A DNA stretch of 64,000 bases from an uncultured Veillonellaceae bacterium (GTDB taxonomy: Bacteria > Bacillota > Negativicutes > Veillonellales > Dialisteraceae), in NCBI GenBank assembly GCA_949286115.1, contig CASEBK010000020.1, forward strand, positions 1-64,000, written 5' to 3'. Below the pieces are notes generated by a model. The model ran no database searches and was not told where the DNA came from. It was given only the letters and a program-made list of their open reading frames with translations. Each line of letters opens with the position of its first letter. Within the stretch, counting starts at the first letter, position 1. Made by a program: the position numbers and the translations under genes. Positions 61,225 to 64,000 of the stretch are shown piece by piece.

Positions 61225-61884
61225 ATGAGCGGCGCGCGGGTACGCCGGCTCACTGACGTCGGCATGACGGTGAGCCTCTTTTTCCTCATGGGATTTCCCT
61301 TCTTCGGCATGACAGCCCACATGGCGGCGGGATCGGTCTTCTTTCTTCTCCTTGTCTTTCATCACTGGATGAATCGGCACTGGGCGCCGTCCCTCCGCCG
61401 CGGCCGGTGGAACGCCGTGCGGTATCTTCAGACAGGGGCGAACCTTGCGCTCTTTCTGGTGATCGCGGCGCTCCTCTGGAGCAGTCTCATCTTTGCGCGG
61501 GCCACGTTCGATTTCCTGCCCCGTCTCGGCACGATGTCGCTCGCCCGGGAGATGCACATGGCGGCGGCCTACCGGGGATTTCTCGTGATGAGCTTTCACG
61601 TGGGGCTTCACGGGGACATGTTCGCATCCAGGATGCGGTCCTTTCATGCCAAGCGGCAAAGGGGCCTCTCTGTTGCAGGGACGCTCCTTGCGGCGTACGG
61701 GCTCTGGGCCTTTTGGAGCCGGGGATGGATCGGCTATCTCTTTTTGCAGAGCGATTTCGTGTTTTTTGATTTCAATGAATCGAAATGGCTGTTCTATTTC
61801 GACCATGCCGCGATCATGGCGCTCGGCATCTGGCTGGGCTGGCAGGCCATGAAAGGGGCGCGGCGGTCCATGAGGAGGAAATGA
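61225..61884 (+). CDS. DUF4405-type multi-helix membrane protein with paired histidines
   Basis: 219 residues with four or five hydrophobic segments (about 12-30, 33-48, 70-91, 114-130, 148-165, 190-207). Histidines fall inside or at the ends of the helices: H32, H46, H47, H111, H125 and H129. The layout resembles DUF4405 and small cytochrome-b-like proteins that bind haem between helices; haem binding is inferred. It begins one base after the first flavodoxin stop and overlaps the next gene, so it is part of the same transcript and probably passes electrons across the membrane to the lipoproteins. Confidence 0.8.
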   Translation: MSGARVRRLTDVGMTVSLFFLMGFPFFGMTAHMAAGSVFFLLLVFHHWMNRHWAPSLRRGRWNAVRYLQTGANLALFLVIAALLWSSLIFARATFDFLPRLGTMSLAREMHMAAAYRGFLVMSFHVGLHGDMFASRMRSFHAKRQRGLSVAGTLLAAYGLWAFWSRGWIGYLFLQSDFVFFDFNESKWLFYFDHAAIMALGIWLGWQAMKGARRSMRRK

Positions 61885-62564
61885 TGAAGCGATGGATGGC
61901 GGTACTGGCCGCTGTACTTCTGATGATGCAGCTTTCCGCCTGCAGCGGTATGCCTGAGGCAGGGCCGAACGAGACGCCTGTGGCGGCGCAGACGAACGCA
62001 GCCATACACGGCGGCCGGGTGCTCATCGCCTATTTCACCTGGGCCGAGAATGCGCCGAAAATGACGCCGGAGGATGTCGATATGGATTCGCCTGCTTCGG
62101 CGAGCGTGCTCCTGCCGGGCAACATGGCGCGGATCGCCGGATGGATCGAGGAGGAGACTGGCGGGGACCTGTTCTCTATCCGCACGGCGGAGCCTTATTC
62201 GGGGGATCACGATGCGTGTCTGGATCGGGCGGCACAGGAGAAAGCAGATGGCGCGAGGCCAGCCCTCGTGGGCCGGGTGGAAAATATGGATGACTATGAC
62301 GTGATCTTCCTGTGCTACCCGAACTGGTGGAACGATCTGCCCATGGCGGTATATACGTTCCTTGACGGGTATGATCTTTCCGGGAAGACGGTGATCCCCG
62401 TATGCACTTCCGGCGTGGGAGGTCTGGCAGGTACAGTCGACGCCATTCGTCAGGCAGAGCCCGGCGCGGCAGTTCTGGATGGATATCATCTGAAATCGAC
62501 GGATATCCCCGCTTCGGAGCAGGCGGTGAAAGACTGGGTCCACACGGTGTATGAGAAGGCCTGA
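61884..62564 (+). CDS. Flavodoxin-domain lipoprotein 2
   Basis: 226 residues. Lipobox LSAC (Cys20), then VLIAYFTWAENAPK, SASVLLPGNMARIAGW, GGDLFSIRTAEPYS, YDVIFLCYPNWWNDLP and FLDGYDLSGKTVIPVCTSGVGG. The phosphate loop reads PGNM instead of the TGNT of copy 1. ATG 61884 is spaced 5 nt from AGGAGG; ATG 61881 is closer and less likely. It overlaps the DUF4405 stop. It is clearly a paralogue of the genes at 60525 and 62585, most like the latter. Confidence 0.88.
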   Translation: MKRWMAVLAAVLLMMQLSACSGMPEAGPNETPVAAQTNAAIHGGRVLIAYFTWAENAPKMTPEDVDMDSPASASVLLPGNMARIAGWIEEETGGDLFSIRTAEPYSGDHDACLDRAAQEKADGARPALVGRVENMDDYDVIFLCYPNWWNDLPMAVYTFLDGYDLSGKTVIPVCTSGVGGLAGTVDAIRQAEPGAAVLDGYHLKSTDIPASEQAVKDWVHTVYEKA

Positions 62565-62584
62565 TCCGGGAGAAAGGAGGCAGT

Positions 62585-63280
62585 ATGAAACAGTGGATGG
62601 CGGCGGCACTGGCCGCGTGGGTGCTTGCTGTACTGGCTGGCTGCGGCGGGACTGCGGCAGCTGGGGAGACGGGAGCGCCCGTTCCGGCTGCGGAGGTCGC
62701 ACAGGCAGCAGAAAGTACGAAGGAGGAAAAACCAAGAGTTCTCATCGCCTATTTCACCTGGGCGGAGAATACCCATGTAGCAGACCCGTCGGCGGTCGAT
62801 CCAGATGCGGCCACTTCGGCGAGCGTGCTGCCGCCGGGCAATACGGCCCGGCTTGCCGGATGGATCCAGGAAAGGACCGGCGGGGACCTCTTTTCTATCC
62901 GCGTGAAGGAGCCGTACTCCAGCGACTACGACGAATGTCTGAACAGGGCGGCGGAGGAAAAGGCGTCCCATGCCCGGCCGGAACTTGTGGGCCGCGTGGA
63001 ACACATGGAGGATTACGACGTGATCTTTCTGGGGTATCCGAACTGGTGGTACACGCTTCCCATGCCGGTGATGACGTTCCTTGAGAGCTATGACTTCTCC
63101 GGTAAGACGGTCATTCCCTTCTGCGCCCACGGCACGGGGGGCCTCGCGGAGAGCGTGGACGACCTGCGGGCGGCGCTGCCTGCCTCAGCGAAGGTGGGCG
63201 TGCCCATCGGCGTGTACCGTCCCGACGTGGCCGGAGCTGAGCCCCGCATCGATGAGTGGCTCGCCCGCGCGGGCTGGTGA
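62585..63280 (+). CDS. Flavodoxin-domain lipoprotein 3
   Basis: 231 residues. Lipobox LAGC (Cys20), a linker, then VLIAYFTWAENTHV, SASVLPPGNTARLAGW, GGDLFSIRVKEPYS, YDVIFLGYPNWWYTLP and FLESYDFSGKTVIPFCAHGTGG. It resembles copy 2 in its N-terminal half, but its C-terminal loop AHGTGG differs. AGAAAGGAGG precedes the ATG, 20 nt after copy 2. Its stop overlaps the apbE start by one base. Expected to bind FMN outside the cytoplasmic membrane. Confidence 0.88.
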   Translation: MKQWMAAALAAWVLAVLAGCGGTAAAGETGAPVPAAEVAQAAESTKEEKPRVLIAYFTWAENTHVADPSAVDPDAATSASVLPPGNTARLAGWIQERTGGDLFSIRVKEPYSSDYDECLNRAAEEKASHARPELVGRVEHMEDYDVIFLGYPNWWYTLPMPVMTFLESYDFSGKTVIPFCAHGTGGLAESVDDLRAALPASAKVGVPIGVYRPDVAGAEPRIDEWLARAGW

Positions 63281-64000
63281 TGAAACGGCTCTGGGCGTGC
63301 CTCTTCGCCGTGTGCGTCCTGCTCGCCGGCTGCGGCGGAGAGGCGGCGGAAAAGCAGCGGCGGGATTTCTTCGCCATGGATACGTACATGACGATGACGG
63401 CTTATGGTCCTCATGCGGAAGAAGCGATGAAGGAGGCGGAGGCCCGCATCCGCGAACTGGAAGAGGAGCTCTCTGTCACGAGAGAGGAAAGCAATATCTA
63501 TCGCATGAACCACCGCACAAACGAGTCTGTGCTCCTCGGCGCCGATGCGGCGGAAGCGGTGGGCGCGGCGCTTCGCATCGCCCGCGAGACCGGCGGCGCG
63601 CTCGACCCGACGATCTATCCCGTAGTGGAGGCGTGGGGCTTCACAAAAGATCAGCAGCAGGTGCCTTCCGAAGAGGCGCTCCGGGAGGCGCTCGCCCGCA
63701 CGGGTTGGCAGCGGGCGCATCTCACGGAGCGAACGCTCACATTGGAGCCGGGCATGGAGATCGACCTCGGCGCAGTGGGAAAAGGATTTGCCGGCCGGGA
63801 AGCGGGGAAGGTCCTCCGAGACCGCGGCGTGACGTCAGCCATCGTGAGCCTTGGCGGCAATATCGAGGCGGTGGGCGCAAGGCCGGACGGCACGCCCTGG
63901 CGGGTGGGCTTTCGGGCGCCTGACGGAGAAGGCTATGCGGGAATGCTCTCTGTAGAAGATGCGGCTGTGGTCACCTCCGGGAGCTACGAGAGGTATTTCA
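63280..64000 (+). CDS. apbE: FAD:protein FMN transferase lipoprotein (5' part)
   Basis: Open from ATG 63280 to the window edge (240 codons), so the C-terminus is missing. Lipobox VLLAGC (Cys18) is followed by ApbE marks: FFAMDTYMTMTAYG, LSVTREESNIYRMN, GGALDPTIYPVVEAWGF, EIDLGAVGKGFAGREAG, SAIVSLGGNIEAVG and VVTSGSYERYF. ApbE takes FMN from FAD and attaches it to a Ser/Thr of exported redox proteins, and needs Mg. Linked by TGATG-type overlap to the third flavodoxin gene. None of the visible partners has an obvious S/T-G-A-S/T acceptor motif, so its target may lie beyond 64000. Confidence 0.93.
   Translation, partial: MKRLWACLFAVCVLLAGCGGEAAEKQRRDFFAMDTYMTMTAYGPHAEEAMKEAEARIRELEEELSVTREESNIYRMNHRTNESVLLGADAAEAVGAALRIARETGGALDPTIYPVVEAWGFTKDQQQVPSEEALREALARTGWQRAHLTERTLTLEPGMEIDLGAVGKGFAGREAGKVLRDRGVTSAIVSLGGNIEAVGARPDGTPWRVGFRAPDGEGYAGMLSVEDAAVVTSGSYERYF

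Overview
The window is a GC-rich, densely coding stretch of a bacterial chromosome. It opens with the 5S end of an rRNA operon and runs to a contig edge inside an apbE gene. Lineage is inferred, not proved. Firmicutes-type control elements (a serine T-box, a TPP riboswitch) and Firmicutes-type gene order (holB-ricT-trmN6-rsmI-metG-tatD, hisZGDCBHAF-IE, pyrB-pyrC-carAB-pyrK-pyrD) sit beside a LipA/WaaP-like sugar-kinase homologue, many lipoproteins and an exported cobaltochelatase. That mixture best fits a diderm Firmicute of the Negativicutes (Veillonella/Dialister/Selenomonas relatives), anaerobic and making its own corrinoid.

Layout. 1-160: 5S rRNA and terminator. 290-5960: accessory island with a HigBA-type toxin-antitoxin pair, a large protein joining a nuclease-like N-terminus to a glycine-zipper region, a Sel1-repeat partner, and a probably truncated hypothetical gene. 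6013-9081: nitroreductase, type-B carboxylesterase, rplM-rpsI. 9267-12925 (minus strand): serC-serA-histidine phosphatase under a serine T-box with duplicated terminator modules. 13064-17703: acetolactate decarboxylase, ybaK, TPP-riboswitch thiC, a solitary OLD-type ATPase-nuclease. 17713-26106: pyrimidine operon. 26177-27661 (minus strand): a DUF362 protein and a small exported protein. 27802-35471: histidine operon, complete except for a histidinol-phosphate phosphatase. 35510-45670: CDF transporter, HAD phosphatase, the holB-to-tatD housekeeping block, solitary citC. 46012-49318: radical-SAM/DUF4130 DNA-repair-type pair and a rhodanese lipoprotein overlapping a kinase-like gene. 49415-60196: yajQ followed by anaerobic cobalamin genes cbiD-E-T-F-G-H-J-C, a FecCD/FecE importer, its binding protein, and a secreted CbiK. 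60525-64000: three tandem flavodoxin-domain lipoproteins, a four-helix DUF4405-type membrane protein and an ApbE lipoprotein.

How the parts fit. The serine operon appears to encode the whole phosphorylated pathway if the histidine phosphatase is the phosphoserine phosphatase. Pyrimidine and histidine operons carry nearly full pathways. The cbi cluster makes the corrin ring by the early-cobalt (anaerobic) route, and the adjoining importer plus periplasmic CbiK suggest metal or tetrapyrrole handling outside the cytoplasm. The terminal lipoprotein cluster looks like an extracytoplasmic flavin electron-transfer module.

The best candidates for undescribed biology are the terminal flavodoxin-lipoprotein/DUF4405/ApbE cluster, the nuclease-glycine-zipper plus Sel1 pair near the start, and the T-box with one Stem I feeding two antiterminator/terminator units. 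No CRISPR array, IS element, tRNA gene or replication origin was seen.
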